In this document: piece by piece, positions 1-6,445 of the stretch
Position numbering within the stretch: the stretch's first letter is position 1
How the letters are laid out: each line of letters opens with the position of its first letter
NCBI GenBank assembly: GCA_938003575.1
Contig: CALKYG010000479.1
Coordinates: 1 to 8,716 of the forward strand
Direction of reading: 5' to 3'
Source: an uncultured Alphaproteobacteria bacterium
GTDB taxonomy: Bacteria > Pseudomonadota > Alphaproteobacteria > Caulobacterales > Parvularculaceae
DNA length: 8,716 nt
Made by a program: the position numbers and the translations under genes
Notes under the pieces: generated by a model
Told to the model about the DNA's origin: nothing
Databases searched by the model: none
The model's input: the letters and a program-made list of their open reading frames with translations, nothing else

Positions 1-18
1 CGGCCGGTACTCACTATC

Positions 19-38
19 GTGGGGTATGGTGGGGTATC
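19..38 (+). repeat. Tandem 10-bp direct repeat GTGGGGTAT(G/C)
   Basis: Two adjacent copies, GTGGGGTATG and GTGGGGTATC, differ only in the last base. Seen another way, TGGGG occurs twice with exactly 5 bases between. That spacing resembles MraZ operator repeats, and GGGGTAT-type repeats also resemble arm-type sites near some tyrosine-recombinase genes. No mraZ or integrase gene lies in the window, so the role is unknown. The repeat itself is certain; any function is inference. Confidence 0.6.
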
Positions 39-52
39 TTCTCGGGAGAAGA
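37..52. promoter_or_regulatory. 16-bp palindrome TCTTCTC-GG-GAGAAGA
   Basis: Perfect 7-base arms surround a two-base centre, immediately right of the tandem repeat. The form suits a dimeric regulator's operator better than a hairpin, because the loop would be very short. There is no T-run on either side, so it is not a convincing terminator for the efflux operon ending at 116. I do not recognise it as a known regulator consensus. Confidence 0.4.
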
Positions 53-76
53 CACGGTGAGGATGAGCCGCAGTTC

Positions 77-91
77 TTAACGCAAGGTTAA
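77..91. promoter_or_regulatory. CtrA-like box TTAA-N7-TTAA
   Basis: TTAACGCAAGGTTAA matches the full CtrA half-site arrangement of alphaproteobacteria (TTAA, seven bases, TTAA). It lies about 25 bases beyond the stop codon of the RND pump gene. It is therefore more likely to serve a gene left of the window than the efflux operon. The motif is short and A/T-rich in a GC-rich genome, which raises its significance a little, but CtrA binding is inferred only. Confidence 0.4.
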
Positions 92-115
92 TGAACTCGC
101 TAAAACTCGCGCATT

Positions 116-3100
116 CTACTCGGCCGGACGCAGGACGGGCGGCGGGCCCTTGCGGCGGTTGGCGTCGGCTTGCGCGAATTCCTGCTCGAGCGACTTTCCG
201 AAACCGACCGGCGGCTGCTTCTCGCCGGTCCACGCCCAGCGATAAAAGCGCGCTATGTCGGCCCCGACGGCGTACATCGACGGCACGAAGAAGATCGTCA
301 CGAAGAGCGCGAAGAACACGCCCCAGGCGAGCGCGACGACTGTCGGCATCAGAAACTGCGCGTCTGTTGACCGTTCGAACATGATCGGCATCAGGCCGAA
401 AAAGGTCGTGATCGACGTCAGAAGGATCGGGCGAAAACGATCAATAGACGCTTTCGTCAGGGCGGCGATCGCGCCCATTCCCTGCGAGCGAAGGCGGTTC
501 ACATAGTCGATCAATACGAGGTTGTCGTTGATGACGACGCCGGCGGCGGCGCCGACCCCGAAGAACGAGAAGAGCGCGAAATCAAGCCCAAGGATGAAAT
601 GGCCGAACATCGCGCCCATGAAGCCGAACGGTATCGCCGTCATGATCAGCAGCGGCTGCCAATAGGAGCCGAACGCAATGGCGATCAGCATGTACATGGC
701 GATGAGCGCGGCGAGATAGAGCCCGCCGATATCGGCCATGAATTCGGCCTGTTCCTCCGCGTCCCCGCGCTGGGCGAGATTGACGCCCGGATGACGCTCC
801 CGCCATTGCGGCGCGAACTCCTCCTGAAAGGCTCTCATGATCGCGGCGCGGTCGCCGCCTTCGGGCATCTCAGCCGTGACCTGCGCCGACCGCTTGCGGT
901 CGCGGCGGTCGATGCGCTTGTAGCTCGGTGCGAATTTGGCGTCGGCGATCGCGGTGAGGGGAACTTCGCGGCCGTCGGCGGTCCTGATCCGCATCGTATC
1001 AATCGAAACGAGAGACTCGCGCGCTGACGCGGGATAACGGATCATCACGCGCACGTCCTGACCCTCGCGGGGGAGACGCTGAGCCTCCTCGCCGTAGAAC
1101 GCCTGGCGCACCTGGCGCGAGACCTCCGCAAGCGTCAGGCCGAAGCGTTCAGCCCCCGGCTTCAGTTCAATCTGCAATTCCGGCGTTTCGGACTGAAGGC
1201 TGTTGCGGACATCGTAGAGGCCCGGAATCGACCGCAGGTAATTCTGGATGTCGATGGTCGCGATGCGAAGTTCGTCGAGATTTTCAGCCTCGATCCCGAA
1301 AGAGAAGTCAGGTCCGCCGTCATTGATCGTGTAGCCGACGTTGACTTCCTCGGCGTCAGGAATATCGCCGAGCTTTTCGCGGAACAGTTCGGCGATCTCT
1401 TTCGTCGACTGCTTGCGCTTCTGCCCGTCGATGATGGTGACGTAGGAGACGAGCGATCCTTCCCGCGCATTGATATACACTGACTTGACGAAATCCTCGT
1501 CGCCGACCCGTCCGAGTTCGGCCTTCAGTTCAGTCGCCGCTCTCTCGATCTCATCGAAAATCTCGAGGCTGCGCGAATAGGGCGAGCCTTCAGGCAGGCG
1601 CACATTCAGCGATATGAAGGTGCCCTGAACCTCGGGCATGAACTTGAAAGCGACCCATCCCTGCTGGAGCAGCGAGAAGGCGATCATGAAGAGGACGATG
1701 AATCCGGCGACGGTGAAATAACGCAGCCGGAGCGCAAGCTTCACAGCGGGTCCGATTTTCTCGTGGGCGAATTTGACGAGGCCGTCCGCGAAGAGGCTTT
1801 GCAGGTGATGATAAAACCCGCTCTTGTCCTCTTTCTTGAGGTGGGAAAGGTGCGCAGGAAGAATCAAGAACGCTTCAACGAGCGAAAAGATCAGCGCGAA
1901 GATGACGGTGTATGAAATGTGCTTGGTGAAGTCGGAGGCGCCGCCGCCGATAAAGAGCCAGGGAAGGAATGCAATGATCGTCGTCAGGACGGCGAAAACG
2001 ACCGGCTTGGCGACAAGCTGCGTCCCGATGATGGCGCCGTCGAGCCCGCCGCGCCCCTCTTCGGCCTCGGAATGGATGCTTTCGCCGACGACGATCGCGT
2101 CGTCGACGACGATGCCGATGACGAGCAGGAACCCGAACAGCGACAGAATGTTCAAGGAAACGCCGACAACCGGCATGAAAACGAAGGCGCCGAACAGCGC
2201 GACCGGAATGCCGATGCTCGACCAGAACGCGACCGCCGGACGCAGGAAAAGAACGAGGCAGATGAGGACGAGAACAAGGCCCTGAACCGCGTTGCCGCCG
2301 ACAAGCTCCATGCGGCTGCAATAAATGTCCGCCGTGTTGAACCAGACATAGATCTGCGCGCGGCCTTCCAGCTCCTTGTTCTTCTTGTCGACCCAATCCG
2401 TCACCGCCTTCGACAGCGAGACGATATTGAGCGTTTCCGGCGCCTGCACGGCGATGGAAATCGACGGTTTGCCGTTCATCTCCCGTTTCGACTTTGAATC
2501 CTCAAAGCCGTCGACGACGACGCCGATATCGCGGACGCGAATGACCGAGCCGTCAGCCAGCTGGCGCACGACGATGGCGCCGAACTCCTCTTCCGTGTCG
2601 GCGAGCGCGCGCGCCGCGACCTGAATGTTGCCGGTTTCGGTGCGCACCTGACCGGCGGCGAGATTGAGGGACGAGCCGCGAACGGCGCGTGCGACGTCGT
2701 CGAAGGTGAGGCCGTAACGGCGAAGCGCCTCTTCGGAAACTTCAATCGAGACTTCTTCCTGGCGCGCGCCCCAAAGGTCGACGAGCGGCGATCCGTTCGG
2801 CAATTGCGCCAGCTCATCGCGCAGATCGCGGGCGAGCCGCGTCAGCTCCCGTTCCTCCAGATCGCCGTACAGCGCCATGAAGACGGCGCCGTTCTGGTTG
2901 CGCCATTGCGAGACGACCGGCGGAAATGAATCGCGCGGCAGCGTCGAGATGCCGTCGACGCGATTCTTGATGTCGTTGAGGAACCGGGTCGCATCGACCG
3001 TATCCAGGCCCTCGACGTTGATGTTGGCGACGTTTTCCTGCGCTGTTGAATCGATGTGCTTGACGCCGTCGATCCCGGAGATCGCCTCTTCAACGCGCAG

Positions 3101-3295
3101 GATGATCTGTTCCTCGATTTCCTGCGGCGAAGCGCCCGGCCATGCGACCGAAATCGTCGCGCCGTTGAAGTCGGCCGACGGGAACACCTCGCGTTCAATG
3201 TTCGAGAATCCGAAAAAGCCGCCGATGATGATCGCGACCATCAGGAGATTTGCGGCGATCGGATTCTTCGCCCACCAGGCGACCAATCCGTTCAT
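116..3295 (-). CDS. RND-family efflux pump, inner-membrane permease (AcrB/AcrF superfamily)
   Basis: Encodes a 1059-residue inner-membrane transporter of usual RND length, the proton-driven part of a tripartite exporter. The layout is TM1 (about 12-30), a large periplasmic domain (about 31-335), TM2-6 (about 335-482), a segment reaching TM7 (about 526-545), a second periplasmic domain (about 546-855) and TM8-12 (about 857-1010). A charged cytoplasmic tail of about 50 residues follows. TM4 carries the aspartate pair of the proton relay in GIVVDDAIVVGES (D398, D399). RFRPILLTS at 953-961 matches the conserved TM11 motif. TM10 reads GVVINDNLVLID, so the position of AcrB Lys940 appears to be Asn923 followed by Asp924. 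The start ATG overlaps the adaptor gene's stop as ATGA, implying translational coupling. The substrate cannot be read from sequence; drugs, lipids or solvents are possible. No clear terminator follows. Confidence 0.95.
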   Translation of the reverse strand: MNGLVAWWAKNPIAANLLMVAIIIGGFFGFSNIEREVFPSADFNGATISVAWPGASPQEIEEQIILRVEEAISGIDGVKHIDSTAQENVANINVEGLDTVDATRFLNDIKNRVDGISTLPRDSFPPVVSQWRNQNGAVFMALYGDLEERELTRLARDLRDELAQLPNGSPLVDLWGARQEEVSIEVSEEALRRYGLTFDDVARAVRGSSLNLAAGQVRTETGNIQVAARALADTEEEFGAIVVRQLADGSVIRVRDIGVVVDGFEDSKSKREMNGKPSISIAVQAPETLNIVSLSKAVTDWVDKKNKELEGRAQIYVWFNTADIYCSRMELVGGNAVQGLVLVLICLVLFLRPAVAFWSSIGIPVALFGAFVFMPVVGVSLNILSLFGFLLVIGIVVDDAIVVGESIHSEAEEGRGGLDGAIIGTQLVAKPVVFAVLTTIIAFLPWLFIGGGASDFTKHISYTVIFALIFSLVEAFLILPAHLSHLKKEDKSGFYHHLQSLFADGLVKFAHEKIGPAVKLALRLRYFTVAGFIVLFMIAFSLLQQGWVAFKFMPEVQGTFISLNVRLPEGSPYSRSLEIFDEIERAATELKAELGRVGDEDFVKSVYINAREGSLVSYVTIIDGQKRKQSTKEIAELFREKLGDIPDAEEVNVGYTINDGGPDFSFGIEAENLDELRIATIDIQNYLRSIPGLYDVRNSLQSETPELQIELKPGAERFGLTLAEVSRQVRQAFYGEEAQRLPREGQDVRVMIRYPASARESLVSIDTMRIRTADGREVPLTAIADAKFAPSYKRIDRRDRKRSAQVTAEMPEGGDRAAIMRAFQEEFAPQWRERHPGVNLAQRGDAEEQAEFMADIGGLYLAALIAMYMLIAIAFGSYWQPLLIMTAIPFGFMGAMFGHFILGLDFALFSFFGVGAAAGVVINDNLVLIDYVNRLRSQGMGAIAALTKASIDRFRPILLTSITTFFGLMPIMFERSTDAQFLMPTVVALAWGVFFALFVTIFFVPSMYAVGADIARFYRWAWTGEKQPPVGFGKSLEQEFAQADANRRKGPPPVLRPAE

Positions 3296-4533
3296 TGGAT
3301 CACTCCCTGGCGGACGGTTTTGGCGACGGTCTCGGTTTCTTCATCGCGAACGCCTGCGCCTGGAATATCCGTCCGCTCGGTCGGCGACACCTTGTCGCCT
3401 TCCTTGGCGCCGCGAAGGGGAGAGGTGACGACCCGCTCGCCGGCCGCAACGCCGCCGGCGATGGTTATCGTATCCTTGTCGGCGGAAACGACCGCCACCG
3501 TCCTTGCGTCCAGCGTGTCGTCATCCATGATGACATAAACCGTATCGCGTCCGTAAAGGGCGGAACGCGGAAGGACGATTGCATTGTCAAACGGCTTGCC
3601 CTGAATGCGCGCGTCGACGAACAGGCCCATCGCGAGCGGCACGCCGTCGTTTGCGCCCTCGCCATAGGGATCATCGACGACGGCGATGACCGAGATCTGG
3701 CGGGTCGCGGCGTCGATCGCGCCGTCGGTGCGCGCGATGCGCGCCTTCCATTCGTGCAGCCGCCCCGCGACGGTTGCTGACAAGATCGCCGCCGGGCCGG
3801 GATTCTCAGGCGTTTCAACAAAGGCGATCGGCAAACCGAGCTTTGCAAGATCCGCATCATTGATTGGAAAACGGATTTCGGCGACGTCCGTTGAAAAGAT
3901 CCGGCCGATCGGCGCGCCTGGCGAGATGAACTGGCCGACGCCGGCTGAGCGTTCCCGGACGCGGCCCTTGAACGGCGCGCGGATCTCCGTGCGCTCAAGA
4001 TTGAGCGCCGCCGTCGCCTGTTCCGCCTTTGCGGCGGCGTAGGCGGCGCGCGCCTGCGCCAGCTGCGGCATGCGCAAGGTGAGTTCGCTCGGATCCGTTT
4101 CGCGGCCGAGCGCCTCGTAATCTTTTCTTGCAAGGTCGGATTCGGCTTCTTCACGGCGAAGAAGCTCTTCCGCCTGGGCGACACGCGCTTTTGCGCCGGC
4201 GAGCGCCGCGCGATAATCCGCGTCCTCGATCTTGACGAGAAGGTCGCCTTTTTCAAAAGCGCCGCCGACAACGAAGACGTCAGACGTCGTGACGACACGG
4301 CCCGCGACTTCAGCCGTCAGATTGATGTCCGTGCGCGGGCGCACCTCGCCCTGCGCCGAGACGTCGAGCGTCAGCGACCTCGGATCCGCTTTTTCGTAAA
4401 AGTCCGCCGGCGGCGCGAGCGCCACTTCTTTCGGCGTGATCTTCGGGCGCATCGAGCCCATGAGACCGATCAGGGCGAATCCGCCGGCGAGGATGCCGAC
4501 CGTCCCGACGATGGTCACAATCTTCCTGAACAT
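3292..4533 (-). CDS. RND efflux periplasmic adaptor subunit (membrane fusion protein, HlyD/AcrA family)
   Basis: Encodes 413 residues joining the RND pump to the outer-membrane factor. An N-terminal membrane anchor (about 4-25) has no lipobox cysteine, so the protein is likely held by an uncleaved helix. The first half of the lipoyl-like barrel lies near 56-104 (AEVAGRV, then GDLLVKIEDADY). An alanine-, glutamate- and arginine-rich coiled-coil hairpin spans about 105-180, and the second lipoyl half about 183-212 (RAPFKGRV, VGQFISPGAPIG). Beta-barrel and membrane-proximal domains follow (about 215-390), including IVLPRSALYGRD. I chose ATG at 4533 because it begins the membrane anchor and leaves a 25-bp gap after the upstream gene; the farther start at 4641 would run into that gene and add 36 unrelated residues. 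GGGGG about 10 bases upstream is a weak ribosome site. It overlaps the pump gene by four bases. Confidence 0.93.
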   Translation of the reverse strand: MFRKIVTIVGTVGILAGGFALIGLMGSMRPKITPKEVALAPPADFYEKADPRSLTLDVSAQGEVRPRTDINLTAEVAGRVVTTSDVFVVGGAFEKGDLLVKIEDADYRAALAGAKARVAQAEELLRREEAESDLARKDYEALGRETDPSELTLRMPQLAQARAAYAAAKAEQATAALNLERTEIRAPFKGRVRERSAGVGQFISPGAPIGRIFSTDVAEIRFPINDADLAKLGLPIAFVETPENPGPAAILSATVAGRLHEWKARIARTDGAIDAATRQISVIAVVDDPYGEGANDGVPLAMGLFVDARIQGKPFDNAIVLPRSALYGRDTVYVIMDDDTLDARTVAVVSADKDTITIAGGVAAGERVVTSPLRGAKEGDKVSPTERTDIPGAGVRDEETETVAKTVRQGVIQ

Positions 4534-4558
4534 TACTTTACTGACCCCCGTACCGGTC

Positions 4559-6148
4559 TTACTGAATTGCGGCCGCGTCCGCCGCCGCAACCGTTGAAGT
4601 GTCGGCGATAAAGTCCCCGCCGATCGCCAAATAGAGAGCAACGCGGTTTGTTACGCGCTGGCGCTGCGCCTGGATGTAGGAACTTTCTGACGAAATGCGA
4701 CGTGTCTGGGCGTTCAGCAGATCGAAAATCGTGGCGGTTCCGCTGGCGTAACGCCGCTCGGTGAGCTCCTCGGCGGCGGCCGCCTCTTCATAAGCGAGTT
4801 TGAGCGCGCTTTCGCTGGCGGCGAGAAAGGTCTCGGCGTCGATGGCGTTTTCCGCTTCTTCATAGGCCTGAAGCGCCGTCTGCGCGTAAGAGAGCAGCGA
4901 CGCCTCGGCGACGGCGCGCTGGCGTTTGGCGTTGGCGCGCACGCGCCCGCCCTGGAACAGCGGCTGAAACAGCCCGGCGGCGATATTGCCGGCGAGGCGC
5001 TCCGGATCGATGAGGTCGGAAAGGTCGGGACCGCTGGTGCCGATCTGGGAGGTGAGGGTGAGGCGAGGCAGAAGCGCCTTGCGCGCCGCGCGGGCGCGAA
5101 GGCCGTTCGCCTCCATGCGGGCTTCCGCGGCTATAAGGTCGGGGCGCCGCGCGAGAATGTCGCCCGGCGCGCCGGCGCCGGCCAGCGATGGAAGCTCGGG
5201 CAGGGCTGCGGCCGCTTCGAGTTCCGCCGCCGGATAGCGGCCCAGAAGAACTTCAAGCCGGCGCGCCGCTTCTTTTTCCGTACGCTGACGGAAAGCGAGA
5301 TTGGCCTGGCTCGAACCGAGCGCAGACCGCGACAGGCGCACGTCGAGGCTTGATGCGACGCCGCGTTCATAGCGGCGTTCGGTGACGCTGAGGTTGCTTT
5401 CGCGCGCGGTGACGTCCCGTTCAGCCAGTTCGCGCTGCTGGCGAGCCTCGATCAGGCCGAACCACGCCTGCGCCACGGCGCCGGCGATTGACAGCCGCGC
5501 GCCCTGAAATTCCGCAAGGCTCGCTTTTGCGTCCTTGTAGGCGGCGCGCGTTTCATCGCTGAGACGGCCCCATAGGTCCAGCTCCCAGGAAATCTGCGCG
5601 CCGATCGAATAATTGTTGATGTAAACGCGGCGGTTCGGCAGGGGGCTTTCCGCAATGCCGTCCTGTCCGGGAGTGCCGCCGGCCTGGCCGATATAAAGGT
5701 CGAGGCCGTCGAGCTTGCCGTCGCCGTCTGCGTCGACGCCGAATTGGGTTTCAAGATCCTTGGCGCTCGTGCCCCCGGCGACAGGCGCGCCGCCGGCCTG
5801 TGCGGCGAGCGACGGATCGGAAACGATCGCGTTCCGGCTCGCGCCGCCCTGGGCGTTCAACTGGGGCAACAGACCGGCGCGCGTAATCTTCGCACCGGCG
5901 CGCGCCGCCTCGAGATTGGCGGCGGCGGCGAGCAGGTTGTTGTTGTGAACCATCGCCTCCTGCACGAGGCCGTAGAGCGACTGATCGCCGAATGGCGCAA
6001 GCCAGTCCCCGACCGGCGGATCGGCGACATCGTCGGCCGCCGCCCATTGGGCCGGCGGCTCGGGAAGCTGCGTGTCAAGAAGCTCCTTATCGACGCTCGA
6101 ACAGCCCGCGACGAGCAACGCCAGAAGCGAAACGCTCCTTCTCAACAT
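4559..6148 (-). CDS. Efflux outer-membrane factor lipoprotein (NodT/OprM family, TolC superfamily)
   Basis: Encodes 529 residues forming the outer-membrane exit duct. The N-terminus is a lipoprotein signal with lipobox LVAGC (Cys16 acylated after cleavage). Two OEP repeats follow. The first begins with helices (about 56-92) and a first beta strand (GLLPQLNAQGGAS, 92-104). Its second strand is YSIGAQISWELDLWGRL (180-196). The second repeat contains the family signature ILARRPDLIAAEARM (331-345), then LLPRLTLTSQIGTS and FQPLFQGGRV. Between the first two strands, about residues 107-175 are an insertion absent from typical members of about 460-490 residues; it includes the EF-hand-like loop annotated separately. 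ATG at 6148 is chosen over 6181 because GGAGGT sits four bases upstream and the signal peptide starts there. It is the first gene of the efflux operon. Confidence 0.94.
   Translation of the reverse strand: MLRRSVSLLALLVAGCSSVDKELLDTQLPEPPAQWAAADDVADPPVGDWLAPFGDQSLYGLVQEAMVHNNNLLAAAANLEAARAGAKITRAGLLPQLNAQGGASRNAIVSDPSLAAQAGGAPVAGGTSAKDLETQFGVDADGDGKLDGLDLYIGQAGGTPGQDGIAESPLPNRRVYINNYSIGAQISWELDLWGRLSDETRAAYKDAKASLAEFQGARLSIAGAVAQAWFGLIEARQQRELAERDVTARESNLSVTERRYERGVASSLDVRLSRSALGSSQANLAFRQRTEKEAARRLEVLLGRYPAAELEAAAALPELPSLAGAGAPGDILARRPDLIAAEARMEANGLRARAARKALLPRLTLTSQIGTSGPDLSDLIDPERLAGNIAAGLFQPLFQGGRVRANAKRQRAVAEASLLSYAQTALQAYEEAENAIDAETFLAASESALKLAYEEAAAAEELTERRYASGTATIFDLLNAQTRRISSESSYIQAQRQRVTNRVALYLAIGGDFIADTSTVAAADAAAIQ
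5699..5734 (-). other. EF-hand-like calcium-binding loop inside the outer-membrane factor
   Basis: Residues 139-150 read DADGDGKLDGLD, fitting the 12-residue EF-hand or dockerin-type loop: Asp at 1, 3, 5, 9 and 12, Gly at 6, a hydrophobic residue at 8. It lies in the long insertion between the first pair of beta strands, which in OprM-like proteins is the cell-surface side. Calcium binding is inferred from the motif. Flanking EF helices are not obvious, so a dockerin- or thrombospondin-type-3-like single loop is more likely than a true helix-loop-helix EF hand. Confidence 0.7.
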
Positions 6149-6152
6149 GAAG

Positions 6153-6158
6153 ACCTCC
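6153..6158 (-). promoter_or_regulatory. Ribosome binding site of the outer-membrane factor gene
   Basis: GGAGGT, a strong Shine-Dalgarno sequence, lies four bases before ATG at 6148. It decides the start of this gene against the in-frame ATG at 6181, which would add eleven residues in front of the lipoprotein signal. Confidence 0.8.
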
Positions 6159-6191
6159 AACTTTGCCGTCGCGCTTGTCACGCTGTACCCA

Positions 6192-6209
6192 CGGAAGAAG
6201 GCGCTTCCG
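6192..6209. promoter_or_regulatory. Inverted repeat CGGAAG-N6-CTTCCG upstream of the efflux operon
   Basis: Perfect 6-base arms with a 6-base spacer, about 44 bases before the first efflux start codon. It can be a dimer operator or a small hairpin in the mRNA leader. No long T-run follows, so it is unlikely to act alone as a terminator. Confidence 0.45.
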
Positions 6210-6212
6210 CGT

Positions 6213-6248
6213 CCAATCTCAAGACCTTAGCGGCGGATTGAGACTTGG
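6213..6248. promoter_or_regulatory. Bulged 10-bp inverted repeat upstream of the efflux operon
   Basis: CCAATCTCAA (6213-6222) pairs with TTGAGA plus TTGG (6238-6243, 6245-6248), with one bulged C at 6244 and a 15-base loop. It sits directly beside the CGGAAG/CTTCCG repeat, so the leader could fold as two consecutive stem-loops. It is a candidate regulator site or RNA leader element; no regulator is encoded in the window. Confidence 0.45.
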
Positions 6249-6266
6249 TTGCGACAAGCCGGGGAA

Positions 6267-6278
6267 CGACGTTCGTCG
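6267..6278. promoter_or_regulatory. Small palindrome CGACG-TT-CGTCG, possible operator
   Basis: Five-base arms around TT, just downstream on the minus strand of a TATAAG hexamer at 6290-6295. If that hexamer is the -10 element, the palindrome would lie at the start of the transcript, a common operator position. The arms are short and such repeats arise easily in this composition. Confidence 0.25.
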
Positions 6279-6289
6279 CCGGTCATTCT

Positions 6290-6295
6290 CTTATA
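6290..6295 (-). promoter_or_regulatory. Possible -10 element (TATAAG) of the efflux operon
   Basis: TATAAG on the minus strand is the best sigma-70-like -10 match between the upstream terminator and the efflux operon. The sequence 16-18 bases upstream (GCGAAAAA region) is a poor -35. This would suit an activator-dependent or alternative-sigma promoter, or the hexamer may be chance. It predicts a leader of roughly 135 bases. Confidence 0.25.
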
Positions 6296-6329
6296 GCGAT
6301 TAAGTTAACCCTTTTTCGCCGCCCTCAGG

Positions 6330-6347
6330 CCACGAATTCCACGATTT
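6330..6347. repeat. Tandem 9-bp direct repeat CCACGA(A/T)TT
   Basis: CCACGAATT is followed at once by CCACGATTT, an 8 of 9 match. It lies about 35 bases upstream of the candidate -10 hexamer, where an activator would bind as a direct repeat. Nothing else identifies it. Confidence 0.3.
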
Positions 6348-6386
6348 CGAACTCTGGTGTGTGCTAAAGGCAACTCAAAGACAGCG

Positions 6387-6408
6387 AAAGGCCCGCTTTT
6401 GGCGGGCC
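6387..6408 (-). terminator. Rho-independent terminator of the CsgG-like gene
   Basis: On the minus strand GGCCCGC-CAAAA-GCGGGCC forms a 7-bp all-GC stem with a 5-base loop, followed by TTT and a further T-rich stretch. It lies 37 bases past the stop codon of the gene ending at 6446. It separates that gene from the efflux operon, supporting independent transcription of the latter. Confidence 0.8.
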
Positions 6409-6445
6409 AATCGCGATTATTTGAAGTCGTCTGACCGGTTACTGG

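Noticed and set aside
1..90. Possible C-terminal end of a plus-strand gene at the left edge
   Set aside because: All three plus frames stop within 1-90, but none of the short translations is recognisable and the repeats and CtrA-like box point to non-coding DNA.
1824..2497. Long open frames antisense to the RND pump gene
   Set aside because: They have the biased, low-complexity composition expected opposite a GC-rich gene, and the pump frame itself shows complete family motifs.
4534..4641. Longer start for the adaptor protein at 4641
   Set aside because: It would overlap the upstream gene by 83 bases and add 36 residues rich in Arg and Ser ahead of a clear membrane anchor.
6299..6310. TTAAGTTAAC as a second CtrA site before the efflux operon
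   Set aside because: The two TTAA halves are separated by one base rather than seven.
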